In this document: positions 23,904 through 35,944 of the stretch, piece by piece
Layout: each line of letters starts with the position of its first letter
Numbering within the stretch: position 1 is the first letter of the stretch
NCBI GenBank assembly: GCA_024500155.1
Contig: CM044862.1
Span: 28,795,501-28,859,500, forward strand
Reading direction: 5' to 3'
Origin: Chenopodium formosanum
Taxonomy: Eukaryota > Streptophyta > Magnoliopsida > Caryophyllales > Amaranthaceae
DNA length: 64,000 nucleotides
Made by a program: the position numbers and the translations under genes
Notes under the pieces: model-generated
The model's input: the letters and a program-made list of their open reading frames with translations, nothing else
Told to the model about the DNA's origin: nothing
Database searches by the model: none

Positions 23904-23951
<48 letters not shown>

Positions 23952-25782
23952 TTGTCGAATTAAGCATAAGGTATACCAATGATTTAAGGCACCCTTGTAG
24001 CCACATCATATCTCCTTTCGCCCTTCAATTATACAATCCTTTCTTCATAAACCACTTTGAGCCTCGTCTAACGATAGACCCTTCTTTTTCGACCTACATC
24101 TACCTAACCTTGGGATGGGATGGCGTGCAACTTATGCAATTCTAAAGAAAGCTTGAGTAATTCAAAAGATAGTAAAAAATAAGCAATAACAAAAAAAATA
24201 AATAAAAGTGTATAAAAGGGTAAGTGTTCCAATGTCTTTGATATGAAAATATTTTTGATAAGAACACGTCTCAGATTGCGTCTCTTATCGAGTGCTCGGT
24301 ACTGTGCCTGAGAAACATGAATGCCAAGTGAGTGATAGACCGCATGATTGGGATTGCCCACACTTATTAAAATAAAATAAATGCTAAAGCAAAAAGAGAG
24401 CTAAAAAAAGAGTAGAAAACCTCAAGCATAAAAATACAAATATTCAAAAGCAAGGTTGCACACCTTGGGGGCTTATCTAGGGTCTTGAGCCTTTATCCCC
24501 TTCTTCTTCAAACCTTTAGCCTAACCACGTTACAACCCTTGAAAAGACCTTTTTGAGGTATACACACTTGTGCGAGGTTTGGCTAGAGCTACGTTCGGCC
24601 TGATTCCTAACGGATACGTAGGCAACCTCACATCGAGGTGCGGCCGTAATAAACATGCACTTATATTCACATTCACACACTTCCATCATGATCATATCAA
24701 GGGATTTACTATGCTCATCCCTTTTCACTTAGAGCTAGACTTGGGGGCTTGATCCCTACATCATTAGCTTACCTAGCCTAAGAGTCACCATTATTTGGCT
24801 CTTCTAACAATAATATTTTCCCACACACTTAGCTCTTGCGGCCTAGCTTTAGTGTCACTTTCACACACTGCACAGATACATGACCATATATACTTCCCTT
24901 AGGAACCCTTTGTCATGAAATCACAACGTTGAAGCATGCTTTGTCATATCAACATCACTCATCACTTATAATTGTCATTGCATCACGAAGTATGAAGTAC
25001 TTAGCCTCCGTGCCTAAGTTACCCAAATACTTTCATCATGGAGTCAACAGTTGAGATAGCCTAGGATGGAGTAATCCTTGCACCTTGAGAGATAGTATCA
25101 AACAAAATTTGACTAAGCTCATTCAACATGCATCTTCAAACTTTTGATTTTCTTTTTCACGTCTTTCTTTTCCGGGAGAAAGTCGGTACCCTCCACAATT
25201 GACGGAAAATTTTTGCTTTTTTGCATTTTTCGAGTCGCACGATCACATTACAATGCACACACGAGTCTTGTACACATTAAGTCATGTCGTGTCATATCAC
25301 TTTGATTTGAGTCTAACACATGTGTCATTACACTTTGAGTCGAGTCAACCTCGAGTCAGTCAAACATATCGAGTCAAGTTTATACCTTGAGTCGTGTCAA
25401 GTCGATGAGTCAAGCAACATTAAGCCTTAGGTCAATCCTAAGATAATTAAAGAGATTGGCAAAGTTCTATAGTCAAAATAAATACAGGTACAACAGAATA
25501 GGGAGGACCCTACTCCAGCGCCTGGCTCCAGAAATATCTCAGCAACGACAGAGCTCGAAGCCTCTCAAAAAGGTGATTTCAACCTCATACAGCAATTTCG
25601 GGTTCCTTGGTATGCCAGTTAGCCCCTATAAGCAATTTGACATGATTAGTAGTCGGCTCGATTACAATCGTAGTAAGTGATCGACCTAATGAAAGATCGT
25701 CTCACTTAGCTTAAGCGCCTAAAACACTGGCTCATTACAATCGATTCAAAAGCAAGCACTTAAACGACAAAGTTTTCCAAAA
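23687..25782 (+). other. E4 non-coding region with internal poly(A) and conserved hairpin
   Basis: No gene is supported. An AATAAA lies at 23850-23855 and an uninterrupted run of 43 A at 23906-23948. The motif 24586-24646 (GAGCTACGTTCGG, then GCCTGATTCC...GGATACGTAGGC, then GCGGCCG) recurs after integrase in E6 in the same element orientation. From 25230 to 25420 the word GAGTC recurs about ten times in a loosely repeated stretch. Confidence 0.6.
23906..23948 (+). repeat. Poly(A) run of 43 bases inside E4
   Basis: A pure A tract lies about 50 bases after an AATAAA and 220 bases after the gag stop codon. It may be a simple microsatellite or the trace of a polyadenylated gag transcript captured by template switching. 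Confidence 0.8.
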
Positions 25783-26430
25783 ATTGGATTGTCATCCCCA
25801 ACTGACAATATTTCCAAAAATGGATTGTCGTGCATCTTCTTCAAAGACAATTTTTTCAAGATTGGATTGTCATCTCTGGCAAAGTTTCCAAGCGTGGATT
25901 GTCGTGCTCCTTCTTTTATTGGCAAGTTTTTCCAAGTTCGGATTGTCATACATTCGTCGGCTCGTTGGCAAGTTTTTCGAGATTGGATTGTCATACACCC
26001 AGTTCCTAATGGAAAAAGTTTTCCAAAGGATTGTCGTAGGTCTCTACTCATCATAAATTTCGGCAAAGGTTCCTCAACGTGGATTGTCATTCATTTCAGT
26101 AAGTGGCAAGTTTTCCTGAAGTGGATTGTCGGTCGACTCTTTTTTTGCAAATGTTCTAAGACGCGGATTGTCAATAGTGGCAATATTTTCCCAAAAGGAT
26201 TGTCGCATAGCGTTGGCAAATTTCCAAGGTGGATTGCTTTCAAGAGTTATATTCCAATATGTGGATTGTCGATCGTAGCAAAGTTCTTATGAAAGATTGT
26301 TACGAAGCATTGGCAACTTTTTCCAAAAATTGGATTTTGGCAAATTTTCCGAGTTACGGATTGTCGCTTCATCGTGGCAACATTTCCAAGGATGGATTGT
26401 TACGAAGCATTGACAACTTTCCTTAAATCG
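25783..26430 (+). repeat. Degenerate minisatellite, TTTCCAA...GGATTGTC type
   Basis: About 15 imperfect copies of a unit of roughly 35-60 bases built as GGCAA(G)TTTTCCAA, a short variable stretch, GGATTGTC and a variable end. Length and spacer vary strongly between copies. Such arrays are common in the 3' region of Ogre-like elements. Confidence 0.75.
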
Positions 26431-26639
26431 GATTGTCATACATCATACAAGAGTTGTGTTGGAAACTATTCCCAAAGAAGAGAGGATTGTCATCACAGCA
26501 AAAGCACCGACATACTAGTTCACGAGCAGCAAAGCGTTGACGTACTGGCATAGCAGCATTAAACGAGCAGTGATCTTTTCGAAGACTATCACAGCAGGAA
26601 AAAGAAGCTATTTGTTCAGAGACAAGTGAACATCGAAAC

Positions 26640-26850
26640 AGCAAGGTGGGGTTCCCTAGATTGTGGAGAGTTGTCACAAACGGATGGAGATTGTTTCAAG
26701 AGAAATAATCTTCGATGGTATTCCCTAGGATGTGGAATATTATCAATGCGGATGAGGATTGTTTCAAGAGAAGCAATCTTCGATGATATTCCCTTGGACG
26801 TGGAATATTATCACAGCGGGGAGGATAGTTTTAGGCGAAGCAATCTTCTA
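26640..26850 (+). repeat. 68-bp tandem repeat, three copies
   Basis: The unit starts GATTGTTTCAAGAGAA and includes TTCCCT(A/T)GG and GTGGAATATTATCA. Starts at 26689 and 26757 are exactly 68 bases apart; the flanking copies are more diverged. The same unit recurs, inverted, in E6 at 49393-49680. Confidence 0.8.
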
Positions 26851-27152
26851 ATTTGGAAGCAGTTACAAGGCGTAGCGGTTTTCAAGCAGGATGGCATTCT
26901 CTAGCTTGCAGGAGGTCGTCAAAATGACAGTAATAACAACAGCAACGGCAACATGTGGTTACTTTCAGAGACGTGTGCTCGACGGTGCAAGATACGCATT
27001 TCTTAACTCTTTTATCTGTTTAACTAATGCTAGTTTTGCAGGTATCGGCGTTACAAGATTGATTTAGGATCGCAGAACGTTCTGAATCATTCTCCGTCCC
27101 TATCGATACTTTGGCTTTTGTTTTCGAAACTTGCGTTTCACCAAACTCAGTC

Positions 27153-27166
27153 AAAGTGGGGGCTTC
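27153..27166 (+). other. E4 polypurine tract
   Basis: AAAGTGGGGGCTTC lies directly before the 3' LTR and would prime plus-strand DNA synthesis. The same tract, inverted, borders the E6 LTR at 49073-49086. Confidence 0.85.
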
Positions 27167-29095
27167 TGTAGACACCCATTTGTGTCTCCCCAAAACCAAA
27201 TCCAGTGATGAGTGCCTTTCACGTCGAATCATAATCGAATGAAACGAAAGTGTGGAAAGGTCTAGTGTTGCGGAAAGTTTTATTTTCTCTTCTCCCTGTT
27301 TTTAAAAACTTTATTTTAAGAAAACAGCCAATCCAGTCTGGTTGGTCCATAATATGGGTCCAATAGTGGTATAGTTGGATGGGGCTTGCAAAGACTTTTC
27401 CAACGACATATTATAAGCCCAATTCCGATGAATATTGAGGAATTTATGGCCAATTTACTAAACTGGGTCCGGTTTGAGTTTTAAGTACGGCCCTATGATC
27501 TAGGGGAGGGCCTAATATAATTTATCATTCCTAATGTAATTAGGAATGGTTTTATTCTTCTAGAAGATTCTAGAAGGTTTTATCATTCTTAATTCAATTA
27601 GGACTCTTCAGAATTTTAATCAGATCAAATAGTATTTTTGATTGAAATTATATTATTTTATCTTCCAGTACGGTAAAATTATCAGATTTTCGAAAACGCG
27701 TTAAAATCTGGTTTGGCGTCCAAACCCAGGCCTTCGCGCCTGGAATCAGGATTAGCGCCAGACGCCAGCATTGGCGCCTGGTGCTAGCCACTGGTCCTGG
27801 CGCCAATGAGCCAGGGCTGGCGCCAAGGTGTTTTTGTGGTCTTCAGACTCTGTTTTGATAAATTATCTTTTTTGGATGATTTTCTCTATAAATATCGTAT
27901 TAAAAACTCCGTTTTGATTCACGAAGAATCATCAATTCTCTTCTTCATTCATCAATTCTCCTCATTCGCAAATCATTCATCAATAATCAACAATCATCAA
28001 TTTTCATGAACAAGCATTAACCATTCATCTTTTTCATTTATCTCTCTTAAATTCTTTCTTTTCAAATACAAAATTTCGCATTCACAAGATCTAGAAACAC
28101 CTAGCCATATTCGAAGTTGCCTTCGCCCTAGACGTGAAAGGTTTTAATTTATGAGGGTTTGGTCCCAAATCTCTATTTGAATTATTTAATTTAGTTGTTT
28201 TGATTATTGTTTTCCTTGAAGTTACTAACGTGTGTATTTTGTTATTAGAAAGAGGTACGAGGCATCCAAGTAAGTACTTTAATGGTTTTATTGACATTAT
28301 GATGTAGATATCATGTTTAGATTGTTATTTTCCTAGTATCATGTCTAGGGTATCTTTAATATAAAATATGATTAAAAGTATGATGCCTTTTATTCTCTTC
28401 CTAATATTAATGATTGTTAGTATCATGTTAGGGTTAAAGATTTGATTTTTATTGTTTAGTGACATGCTAGGGTTTTGTTATTAATCTTGTTAGTATCATG
28501 CCTAGGATCTTGCTATGCTTTAACATGATTATGATTGATATTATTATGTTGATTATTTATTATGTTGCTTGATATGCTTATTTATTTTATTGCTTGATCA
28601 CCTTTTATGCATGTTAAAAGGAATTGGTATTTGCAACCACGCTTAATAAGATAATTAATAATCTTGTTAGGTTAACTTTGATTATAAATTCAAGTGATCG
28701 CCAATAATAGTTTATTTGTGCATTATATTCAACCAACATAGATTAAACAGGTTTAGGGTTAATCCTATTGATTGTATGTTAGACAGAAAGCGCACATGAA
28801 TACGAGTAGAATAAAGTAGAGACCTATTATTAGGGCAGGTTCAATCTCTTTTAGGTTGGATTTGTACCTTCATCCCCGTACCCTTATTTTGTTCATGACC
28901 TTATGGAGTTAGTGATCTCTTGGATCGTTAAGGGGTGTATCCTTCACCTCGTGAACGGTTTACAAGTTCCTTAAAAACTTGTTGGCGACTCTTTTGCTCT
29001 ATCTTCTTCCCTTTTGGACGCCACCGTACTTTAGTGTATGATCATAGTGGGGTTCAAGCTAGTGGGATTTTAAAGGCTTGAAATTATTCCCTACA
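27167..29095 (+). repeat. E4 3' LTR (1929 bp)
   Basis: The ends are TGTAGACACCC and TTCCCTACA. A 6-bp inverted repeat (AGACAC/GTGTCT) lies 3 bases inside the 5' tip (27170-27187). The GGCGCC cluster is at 27712-27835, followed by TGATTTTCTC and a TATA box (TATAAATA, 27887-27894). The rest is AT-rich with TATCATG repeats and no gene. The five bases after it (GGTGG) belong to E2. Confidence 0.92.
27712..27894 (+). promoter_or_regulatory. E4 LTR promoter: GGCGCC cluster and TATA box
   Basis: At least six TGGCGCCA- or GGCGCC-like words occur in about 120 bases, then TGATTTTCTCTATAAATA. Equivalent modules are at 34425-34579 (E5), 48505-48315 (E6, minus), 50105-50195 and 53608-53768 (E6 internal). 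ATTGGCGC-type words fit the loose plant E2F consensus WTTSSCGC; binding is not shown. Confidence 0.6.
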
Positions 29096-30230
29096 GGTGG
29101 ATGCGAAGATTGGGTGGCTGAAATTGAGTGGCTGTGGCGGTGGTGTGGTGCGCGGAGAGGTGTATTGAGGTGGCTGTTTCTGGTGAATTCAGGGGAAAAT
29201 GGGTTGGTGTGAAATGGTGGTGGCACTATGGTGATTTTGGTGGTAGATTGGAGGTGAGTGCGGTGGCGATAGTTGTTGGGTAGGTGGTAATTGATGGCTG
29301 CTGGTGATAGGCGCGGCGGGTGTGAGGGCTGCGATATGTGGATGTTGTTGTTGCGGTGTGGGCTACAATATGCGTGGAGCAGGGGCGTTTTTAGGTGGGT
29401 GGAAATGGGAGTAGGGAGTTGCGTGGGCTGGTTGACGTGAGGGAGCAGGGGATTGCGTGAGCAGCGCTACTGCTGTTGGTGAATAGGGGTGAGATGCATG
29501 GGAGTTTGCTGGGAAAGATGAAATTGGGTGGTCTAGGTTGCAGCTGTTGTTGGTGAGGTGAAGAGGGAGCAGGGGAAAGGTGGCTGATGGTGTGGTGAAG
29601 GGAGCAGGGGAACTGTTGATTGGTTTTGCTGGTGTGGTGGAGGATAGGAGATGGTGGGGTGAAGGTTAAGGTGGGAAACAGTCAGCAGCTTAGCAAAGAA
29701 TTGCACACACTTTTAATTATCACCAAACTCCGAACTCACTTGACATGAAACCCGGGACCCTAAACACAAAACTGAGGGGAAATCAAGACAACTAAAAATG
29801 AAATAAATAAATTAGGAATAAAAAAAGTAAAATAGAAAAAGAGAAATAACAATAAACTAATAAAAATTAAATAAAACTATACAAGTAAATAAAATCAAAT
29901 AAATAACAAAATAAACTTAAAACTAATAAAATCTATACAAGCAAAGAAAGTAAAATAAAATAAACTCAAAACTAATTAAAATAATTAAAAATAAATTAGA
30001 ATATTTTCAATAATAAAGAACGAAATATAACAAATCAAAAGCAAATAAAATACAAAAATAAACTAATTCTAATATAAACTACGAACAGAACTAAAACACG
30101 ACAAATTTACCAAATAAATAAGAAATGTTATTAAAGAGCAAACAAGAGAAAGGAAGGGAAAATAAGATAAAATAAACACAAAAATGACTCTAAAAACACT
30201 TCCTAAGAGTGACATAAATGTCACTCATCA
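29096..30230 (-). repeat. E2 3' LTR, partial
   Basis: It matches 37405-38012 of the other E2 LTR and then continues with an A-rich tail to the tip CACTCATCA at 30230. A 9-bp inverted repeat with AA loop (GAGTGACAT/ATGTCACTC, 30208-30227) sits just inside the tip. The plus strand is GT-rich with G-runs at 29397-29450. E4 removed the TATA-containing part. Confidence 0.85.
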
Positions 30231-32554
30231 AATTCCCCAAAGCTAAACCTTTGCTCGTCCTTGAACAAAACTAAGACAAAAGAGAACAAGATGGAATTAT
30301 TAAAAGCTAAAGAAACAAAGAGAAACAAAGAGGAAGAATGTACACTAACTCACTGCCGTAAGAATCACGGATGCATTTAGCGTATGCATCAAGTCCTTTA
30401 AACCCCATGTCGCCAAAGAGGACGAGTAAGCTCCCGTGAGGGTTTCCTAAGAGGTTTAACCCACAACTCTTGGCAACACATAACATTCAAGGCAAAGGTG
30501 AAAACAAGAAAACTCGAGTTTTGACATTTCAAACCAAACACAAACAACGGGCTAAGTGCACAAGAATACAATACTTTCTACACATTAAAGGTAGCAAAGC
30601 AAAAGAAAAGCTGAGGTTGGTACACACATAAAGCATGCAAAGGGTAGAGAACTTAGAGGGACTTACACTACTCCTTATCTCCAACAAAACTTCTGCGTCC
30701 TCACTAGTTTTGCATCCACTTTTAAGGAAATATATCGAGATTCCTCAAAGGAACCGGAAGAAATAAACAATGAAAAACATTCAGGCTACCCAACATCTTG
30801 GCATCGATAGCTCGCTCAATAGGCTTGTCTTGATTACCCTCCACTGGTAGTAATTAAACCTCACTAAGGCCAAAAGGTCTTAAAATGGTTGAAACGTTTT
30901 GGCTAGGGTAAAGGGTATGAAAATAAATTTGGAAATTGGTGGTAAACATAGAAGTGAAGCAAGGTTGATCATTCCTCAATTCAAACTCAATAAACTACCA
31001 ACTTTCAAATAAATAATTACCAATAGATTACAAAGAAATTTCTCCCCCAAATTTATTCTTTTTCAACCAATCAACAAATATTTTTGTATTTTCTCAATAC
31101 TTTTTTTTTCACTTTTTTTTTCTTTTTTTTTTCAATTCTTTTTATTCTTTGCTCTAGCCTCTTTTAACTTTGAGTGACATTTTCTTTCATTTCCTTTATT
31201 TTCTTCCCATTTTCTCAAACCATTCAACATAACAAAGATATACACCAGTACCAAAATTTGAGTTTTTCACTTCTTTTTAATTCTTTTTCTCACTTTCATT
31301 AACCAAAAATACAAATGAAGTCCCAAGAATGCGTCACAAAAACTAATAAAGGTGAAAATTTAGCAAAGGTCCATTGGTTTGTAATGTAATTATGCCAAAG
31401 AAGGGAAAAAAAGGCTCAAATTGGGTTACTAAATGAGCAAATGCAAAAGAAAAATAAAAGAATAGAAAATAATAAAACAAAAAAAAATCCTAATTGCCTT
31501 CGTCTTCCCCTAGGTTGGTTTGGTCGCCAAATTCTCGATATAAGCTAGCAATGCAAAGGATTCAAACGCCACACATGCAAGAAATGTAGAAGGCTAGAAC
31601 AATATAGACAGATCCTCACAAGAATGACGATAGAGGAAAGCAAAAATCACCTTTAAAGCTTCAACTAGCTAGAGAGCGACAACCATCATACCACAAAAAG
31701 AGTGAGCTAAGGTTTCATAGCCCTTAAGTTCTACTACCTTGGCAATGATATATATGCGAACCAACCCCGACATCCAAGTGCACGAAAACCTCTAACAACT
31801 AGGAAAGAGAGTATTCTAGGTGCTAAAGCCCAAATATGCTCAATATTGAAACAAAGCATTTTGAAACCTTGACTTGAATGCCATGGAAAGACACTATACA
31901 CACGAATATTCACAAGACCAACAATACTCAAGAATGCATATACAATTGTGCAAGATGAAAGCATGATCAATCAAAGCTACAAATACCAAAAGTCAACTCA
32001 ATAAGGCGCTCACGACCATCTAAACATAGAAAACCAATCTCAATAATAGACTTTGGCAAGTATGGGAGAAATAAATCAAGCAATCATGAGACTATGGATT
32101 AAGAAACCACCAAGAGATATAGATAACCCCCCAAGCTAGCGAATAGTTACTCCCCCAAGCTAGAATGGAGCATTGTCCTGAATGCACAAAATAAAGGCAA
32201 AAAGGATGGGTAGGAGGGAGGGGAAGAAAGAAAACACATCCTTACAACAAATCATAATTTATTTAATCCACATGCATTTAAGAAAGAAAATTTAAGATGA
32301 GGGAAGAAGGAAAGAGTAAACCAGTGAGGTGGGTGTTGAAACCCACAATTGAGCACATTGTCCACATTTTCATCTAATTCCTCGTCGTTGTTGCTTTTCC
32401 AAATGCAAGCAATCATTGGTGTGCTTCTTCTCAAGGATCTCAATCAAAAATCCTTGCACATGAGTATATGCATCAAGTACCTATACACATAGACAAGAGA
32501 GTAAATAAAAATGAGAAATGTAAAAGAAAGAAAAAGAAAGCAATAAAACACGGG
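30231..32554 (-). other. E2 3' internal non-coding region
   Basis: It is colinear with E1 5050-7395, including the polypurine complement (AATTCCCC), the ACTCACTGCCGTAAGAATC block and T-rich tracts at 31080-31140. No coding sequence is supported. Confidence 0.7.
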
Positions 32555-35500
32555 TTACTTCCCGAGAAAGGCTTGCTTAACGTCTAAGCATGACCAATCT
32601 AGTAAATAACCCGACAAAGAACGCAAAAGCTTGTAATATGCACCGGCAAAAATATCAAGAAATAGAGCATATGCGATGCTCATGTGACAAACAAATATAA
32701 AGTTCAAGGAGACTTTATGCTTGAGAGAAAGGAGAAAAGAAAAAGTAAAAGAATCAAAGAAAAATCAAGAAAATAAGAAGAAAAGGTAAAAGAATAAAAA
32801 GTAAGATAGGGAGGCAAACTCTCCTCACAAATATCTTTGGTTGGCATTATAACTCTTTTCCTCATCAACAATGAAAGAGTTGGGGGCTTTGGAAGCATGA
32901 ATTGGAAAAGGATCCCTAAGAAGTTCTTTTAGAAAAGAAGGGAGGAACATAGGATAGTCTGAGATATGGCTAAACCTTTGGGAGATAGGTTTATGAGAAA
33001 GGGAAAAAGGGGTAGCTAATCCCTCAGCACAAGATCTCACATCACTATTGAGGGAATGAAAATCAATCATGGAATCCTCAAATGAAGAACCCTCACGTTT
33101 TACATCTCCCTCAAGCTCAAAAACTCCAAGTGACTCAACCTCAACCTCCTCTTCACAACCTTGAACAACATCTCCCTTAAATTTCTCAAGGCCTACCATC
33201 TCAAAATCAAGAGTGAATGGGGGCAAATTTCTCTCAAACTTATCTCTTTCTAATGAAGCCTTATCAATGAACTCACTCATAAGGTTATGGGCTACCGTTT
33301 AAAACTCAAGAAATATTTGGCCCATAATCTCAAATGAGTCAAAATAATCATGGATAGATGAGTCAAAAGCTTGCTCATTGGAATCATCTAGTGGACTATG
33401 GGGCACACCTTTAAAATTCATGCAAAAAACGGATGCAATATGAGAAAGAACATGCCCTTCATCATCATTAGAATGTACCTTATTACATTAAGCTATAGAG
33501 GGAGGGGAGTTAAAATCATGCATTACATGGTCACTATGGGGAGCATCAAGCACATCATGGGAATTCATATTAGACAAATCATGAGAATTAGCATCAACAT
33601 TAAAAGCATAAGAATCCCGAACATAAGTCTCATGATTGGCCCTCTCCCAATCATAATTATCCCTAGCTAACCAAGAATAGAAATCCCAAGCTTCATGAAA
33701 AGACATGTCTTGAAATCTAAAATTTAACATATTGTCAACTACTCCTCTAAAATGCTCATTTAATCCCAAATTAATGATTTCACAATAATCACCCTTGGTA
33801 AAACCTTTAACACCATCTAGTAAATCCTCAAGTCTATTGAAAATACACCTGTAGACACCCATTTGTGTTTCCCCAAAACCAAACCCAGTGATAAGTACCT
33901 TTCACGTCGAATCATAATCGAATGAAGTGAAAGTGTGGAAAATTTAGTGTTGCGGATAGTTTTAATTTCTTTTCTCTTCTCTTGTTTTTGAAATCTTATT
34001 TTAAGAAAATATCCAATCCAGTTTGGTTGGTCCATGATATGGGTCCAATAGTAGTGTAGTTGGATGGGGCTTGACAAGAGCTTTCCAACGATATATTATA
34101 ATCCCAATTCCGATGAATATTGAGGAAGTTATGGCCAATTTACTGAACTGGGCCCGGTTTGAGCCTTGTATGCGGCCCAATGATCTAGGGGAGGGCCTAA
34201 TATGGATTTATCATTCCTAATGCAATTAGGAATGGTTTTAGTCTTCTAGATTCTTCCAGAAGGTTCTTTTCATTCCTAATTCAATTAGCATTGATAAATT
34301 GACTTTTGACTTTATAGAGTTTTAATTAGAATCAAAGAACATTTTCGAGGAAAATACGATTTTATCCTCCTGTACGGCAATTTCTATCTGATTTTAAGAA
34401 AACGCGTGAATTTCTAAATCAGTGCCAAACGCCAGCTGTAGCGCCTGGCGCTAGCATTGGCGCCTGGCGCTAATGTTGGCGTCTGGCGCCAATAGCCAGC
34501 GTTGGCGCTAATCCAATTTTATTTCCGTCAGAACTCTGTTTTGATATTTTATCTTTTTGGCTGATTTTCTTTATAAATAACGTCGTAAAAACTCTGTTTT
34601 CGATCATCAATTTCTATCAATTCTCATCAATTCTTATTCTTTCTAATTCTCACCAACTCTCATCAAGATTTTCTTGATTATTCTCTCTCTCTCTCTCTTT
34701 TCTAAACTAGCCTTTTCTCAAATACAAAATTCCGCATTCATTAGATTTAGAAACACCTAGCCATATTCGAAGTTGCCTTCGCCTTAGACGTGAAAGGTTT
34801 AATTTATGAGGGTTTGGTCCAAATCTCTCTTTCCATAATTTAGTTTAATTGTTTGTTTATTATTTTTCTTGAAGTTACTAACGCGTGTATTTTGTAGAAA
34901 GAGGTACGAGGCATCAAAGTAAGTGCGTTAATTGTTTTTATTGATGTTATGATATAGAGTTCATGCTTAGGTTGTTATTATGATTCCTAGTATCATGTCT
35001 AGGGTAACTTTAATACCAAGTATGATTGTCATGATGCCTTTTATGTTCTTTCTAATATTCATGTTAGTATCATGTTAGGGTTAAAGCCTTGATTTTTATT
35101 ACTTAGTGACATGCTAAGGTTTGTTATTAATCTTGTTAGTATCATGCCTAAGATCTTGCTATTATTATGATTTAACATGATTATTTTAATTATTATGATT
35201 ATAATTTTGTTTGTTATAATTATTATTATGATGATTATTTATTATTATGTTGCTTAATGATATTTATTGTTATTGTTTGATCACACCTTTAATGTATGTT
35301 TAAAGGGAATTGGTACTTGTAATCACGCTTAATAAGATAATTAATAATCTTGTTTAGGGTTATTTGATTATAATTCAAGTGATCGCCAATAATAGTTTTA
35401 TTTGTGTTATCAACCAACATAGATAAACAGGTTTAGGGATAACCTATTGATTGCATGTTAGTCAGAAAGCACACATGAATACGATCAGAATGAATAAAGA

Positions 35501-35821
35501 AGAGGCCTATTATTATGGCAGGTTCAATCTCTTTTAGGTTGGATTTGTACCTTCATCCCCGAACCCTATTTGGTTCAAGACCTTATGGAGTTAACGATCT
35601 CTTGGATCGTTAAGGGGTGTAACCTTCACCTCGTGAACGGTTTACAAGCTCCTAAATAACTTGTTGGCGACTTTTTTGCTCTATCTTCTTTCCCATTGGA
35701 CGCCACCGTACTTTAGTGTATGATCACAGTGGGGTTCAAGGTAGGGGATTAACGCTTGAAATATTCCCTAGAACACCCAAAACGGTTCATTATCAAATTA
35801 AGGAATAGAAATATAAGCCAT
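32555..35821 (-). pseudogene. E2 gag-like relic, split by solo LTR E5
   Basis: It starts at the ATG at 35821 (MAYISIP, then a stop), is split by E5 (35772-33850), and continues at 33849 with FNRLEDLLDGVKGFTKGDYC, LNEHFRGVVDNML, EAWDFYSWLARDNYDWERAN. This is recognisably the Athila/Ty3 gag capsid segment ending in the EAW...A.D.Y.WE motif. After a stop at 33488 a second open stretch (33280-32825) is acidic and matches the decayed E1 equivalent. The region ends SCLDVKQAFLGK before a stop at 32555-32557, as in E1. The middle and C-terminal parts are unassigned. Broken by stops and the insertion. Confidence 0.65.
33850..35772 (+). repeat. E5: solo LTR of the Tat/E4-E6 family (1923 bp)
   Basis: It begins TGTAGACACCC and ends TTCCCTAGA (last bases mutated from the family ACA). 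Both sides carry ACACC (33845-33849 and 35773-35777), a clear 5-bp target duplication, and removing it restores continuity with E1. It has a GGCGCC cluster (34425-34510), TATAAATA at 34572-34579, a TC run at 34682-34698 and no internal region. It therefore arose by recombination between two LTRs. Confidence 0.95.
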
Positions 35822-35926
35822 TTTTTTCAAATAAAGCAACACAAATTAAAACCAATAAATAGAATGAAAATTATATGCAATGGACTTGTCTCAATAAGAC
35901 AACACAACGGTAATGGAAGGCGTTCT

Positions 35927-35941
35927 CCGGCAACGGCGCCA
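35927..35941 (-). other. E2 primer-binding site, tRNA-Asp type
   Basis: Plus-strand CCGGCAACGGCGCCA matches the last 15 bases of plant tRNA-Asp with CCA. It is 3 bases from the LTR, as in E1. Confidence 0.88.
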
Positions 35942-35944
35942 ATT

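Larger units (their letters stand above)
19736..29095 (+). mobile_element. E4: gag-only Tat/Ogre-type LTR retrotransposon
   Basis: The order on the plus strand is 5' LTR (truncated on its left), primer site, 1.7 kb leader, gag, a 3.5 kb non-coding region with an internal poly(A) run and two tandem-repeat arrays, polypurine tract, and 3' LTR. No protease, reverse transcriptase or integrase is present, yet gag is intact. LTR start TGTAGACACCC, primer site type, gag type and hypervariable 3' repeats point to the Tat/Ogre branch of Ty3/gypsy. By eye the two LTRs differ at about two dozen of about 1165 aligned bases, so insertion is fairly recent. E4 lies within the 3' LTR of E2. Confidence 0.87.

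Noticed and set aside
25783..26430. Array of repeats with short variable spacers, CRISPR-like at first sight
   Set aside because: Repeats are degenerate and of unequal length, there are no cas genes, and the context is a plant retrotransposon 3' region.
32704..32898. Membrane protein suggested by Phe/Leu-rich frames in E1 and E2 (also 7521-7727)
   Set aside because: Hydrophobicity comes from an A-rich plus strand read on the minus strand; frames are not conserved between the two copies.
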